From: Bacteroidota bacterium
Lineage (GTDB): Bacteria; Bacteroidota; Ignavibacteria; Kapaibacteriales; Kapaibacteriaceae
Direction: 5' to 3'
Length of the DNA: 6,938 nucleotides
Assembly: GCA_003488525.1 (NCBI GenBank)
Contig: DNLG01000091.1
Coordinates: 5,161 to 12,098 of the forward strand
Under the pieces are notes generated by a model that did not search any database, had not been told where the DNA came from, and saw only the letters and a list, made by a program, of their open reading frames with translations. The translations under genes were made by a program, and so were the position numbers. Shown here piece after piece: positions 6,256 through 6,938 of this stretch. Position 1 is the stretch's first letter, and every line of letters begins with the position of its first letter.

Positions 6256-6672
6256 ATGTCTCGTACTCTCAACAAAGTGATGCTCATCGGGAACGTTGGC
6301 AAGGATCCCGAGGTCAACTTCACACCAAGCGGCGTTAAGGTCGCCCAGTTCCGCATGGCCACCTCCGAAACCTGGAAGGACAAAGACGGGGCCGTTCAGG
6401 AGCACACGGACTGGCATACGGTGATCGCATGGAGGGGGCTGGCCGACGTTGTGGAGCGTCTTGTTCGAAGAGGTACCCGACTCTACGTCGAGGGCAAGAT
6501 CCAGTCACGCACCTATGATGACCGTGACGGGAACAAGCGCTACGTCACGGAGATCGTTGCCGAGAACCTTTTGCTGCTCGATGCCAAGCGTTCGGACCAG
6601 CCTGCAGGAAATGCAGAGACTGAATCGGCCAATGGTACGTCATCGCCGGCCGGCGATGAAATCCCCTTCTAA
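6256..6672 (+). CDS. ssb: Single-stranded DNA-binding protein
   Basis: A 138-residue SSB that coats single-stranded DNA in replication, recombination and repair. The N-terminal OB fold (about 1-110) begins with the typical 'MSRTLNKVMLIGNVGKDPEV' and continues with 'FRMATSETWKDKDG', 'TDWHTVIAWRGLADVVERLV', 'RGTRLYVEGKIQSRTYDD' and 'RYVTEIVAENLLLL'. A short disordered tail (about 111-132) leads to the acidic tip DEIPF (134-138), the conserved docking peptide for SSB partner proteins, so the protein is complete. At 138 residues it is somewhat shorter than E. coli SSB, because the Gly/Gln-rich linker is missing. The ATG at 6256 is fixed by the family's N-terminus and by the AGAGGT site. The in-frame extension to 6193 would add 21 unrelated residues and is rejected. 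It probably heads a unit with the MCE gene 18 bp downstream. Confidence 0.97.
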   Translation: MSRTLNKVMLIGNVGKDPEVNFTPSGVKVAQFRMATSETWKDKDGAVQEHTDWHTVIAWRGLADVVERLVRRGTRLYVEGKIQSRTYDDRDGNKRYVTEIVAENLLLLDAKRSDQPAGNAETESANGTSSPAGDEIPF

Positions 6673-6678
6673 TACAAC

Positions 6679-6682
6679 GGAG
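6679..6682 (+). promoter_or_regulatory. Ribosome-binding site of the MCE/MlaD gene
   Basis: GGAG lies 8 bases before a TTG at 6691 and 14 bases before the in-frame GTG at 6697. The spacing favours the TTG as the start. It sits in the 18-bp gap after the ssb stop. Confidence 0.5.
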
Positions 6683-6690
6683 AATTCGGT

Positions 6691-6938
6691 TTGGACGTGT
6701 CGCGTAGCACGGAGATTCGTGTCGGGATTGTAAGCATTCTATCGATCGCACTGCTGATCGGCGGAATCATGCTCGGTAAAGGTGTCAGCTTTGATCCAAG
6801 CAGAAAACAGATTGCCATCCGTGCGGAGTCTTCCGGCGGCGTCGAAAGCGGAAGCCCCATCGTCGTCAATGGTGTCAAACGGGGTCAGGTAACCAGCGTT
6901 GTCAACCAGGACGGTACGGTGCTTATCTCGGCAGAGAT
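6691..6938 (+). CDS. MlaD/MCE-family lipid-transport protein, N-terminal part (runs off the window)
   Basis: An open frame with no stop through the last base, giving about 82 residues of the N-terminus. A short charged start 'DVSRSTEIRVG' leads into one hydrophobic membrane segment (about 11-29, 'VGIVSILSIALLIGGIMLG'). This is followed by the beginning of an MCE domain. 'GGVESGSPIVVNGVKRGQV' (49-67) matches the family pattern of Gly-Leu/Val, two residues, Gly-x-Pro-Val, then Gly-Val-x-x-Gly-x-Val. MCE proteins are anchored in the inner membrane and, with an MlaE/MlaF-type ABC transporter, move phospholipids across the periplasm. Those partners, if present, lie outside the window. TTG at 6691 is chosen from the GGAG spacing; GTG at 6697 is the alternative. 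The gene follows ssb by 18 bp on the same strand. The family call is good despite truncation, but whether it is true MlaD cannot be judged. Confidence 0.83.
   Translation, partial: MDVSRSTEIRVGIVSILSIALLIGGIMLGKGVSFDPSRKQIAIRAESSGGVESGSPIVVNGVKRGQVTSVVNQDGTVLISAE

Overview
The window is GC-rich, densely packed bacterial chromosome from a Gram-negative (diderm) organism. Evidence for an outer membrane is a patatin-type enzyme fused to a BamA-like outer-membrane barrel and an MCE/MlaD-type lipid-transport subunit. Most starts on the left lack a Shine-Dalgarno sequence. That habit, the gene content, and a stand-alone sigma-54 activator with no receiver domain fit the Bacteroidota/Chlorobiota (FCB) group, perhaps a GC-rich Kapabacteria or Ignavibacteria-type lineage. 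The taxonomic placement is inference. No tRNA, rRNA, CRISPR array, insertion sequence or phage gene is visible.

Layout. Positions 1-5361 read rightward as one tight cluster with gaps of only 4-11 bp. It holds the 3' end of an unidentified gene (possibly a short-chain dehydrogenase), a secreted patatin/POTRA/beta-barrel protein, a small J-domain protein, a HIT-transmembrane-rhodanese fusion, and a sigma-54-dependent activator with a Fis-type HTH. Positions 5354-6109 hold a leftward cyclase/kynurenine-formamidase-like gene, whose end overlaps the activator's end by 8 bp. The 146-bp divergent interval 6110-6255 holds a perfect 7-bp inverted repeat, a candidate sigma-70-like promoter and a clear ribosome-binding site. 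Rightward from there come ssb and, 18 bp later, the start of an MCE/MlaD-family gene that runs off the window. No gene-free stretch reaches 300 bases.

How the genes fit together. The left cluster looks like a co-transcribed mixed operon covering envelope phospholipase, chaperone partner, nucleotide hydrolase/sulfur-transfer and transcriptional control. Nothing in the sequence ties the products into one pathway. The ssb-MCE pair has better ribosome-binding sites and is a separate unit. The most unusual gene is the single-frame fusion of a complete HIT hydrolase to a membrane-anchored rhodanese. The rest is mostly conserved housekeeping and envelope content, and I see no convincing new multi-gene system.
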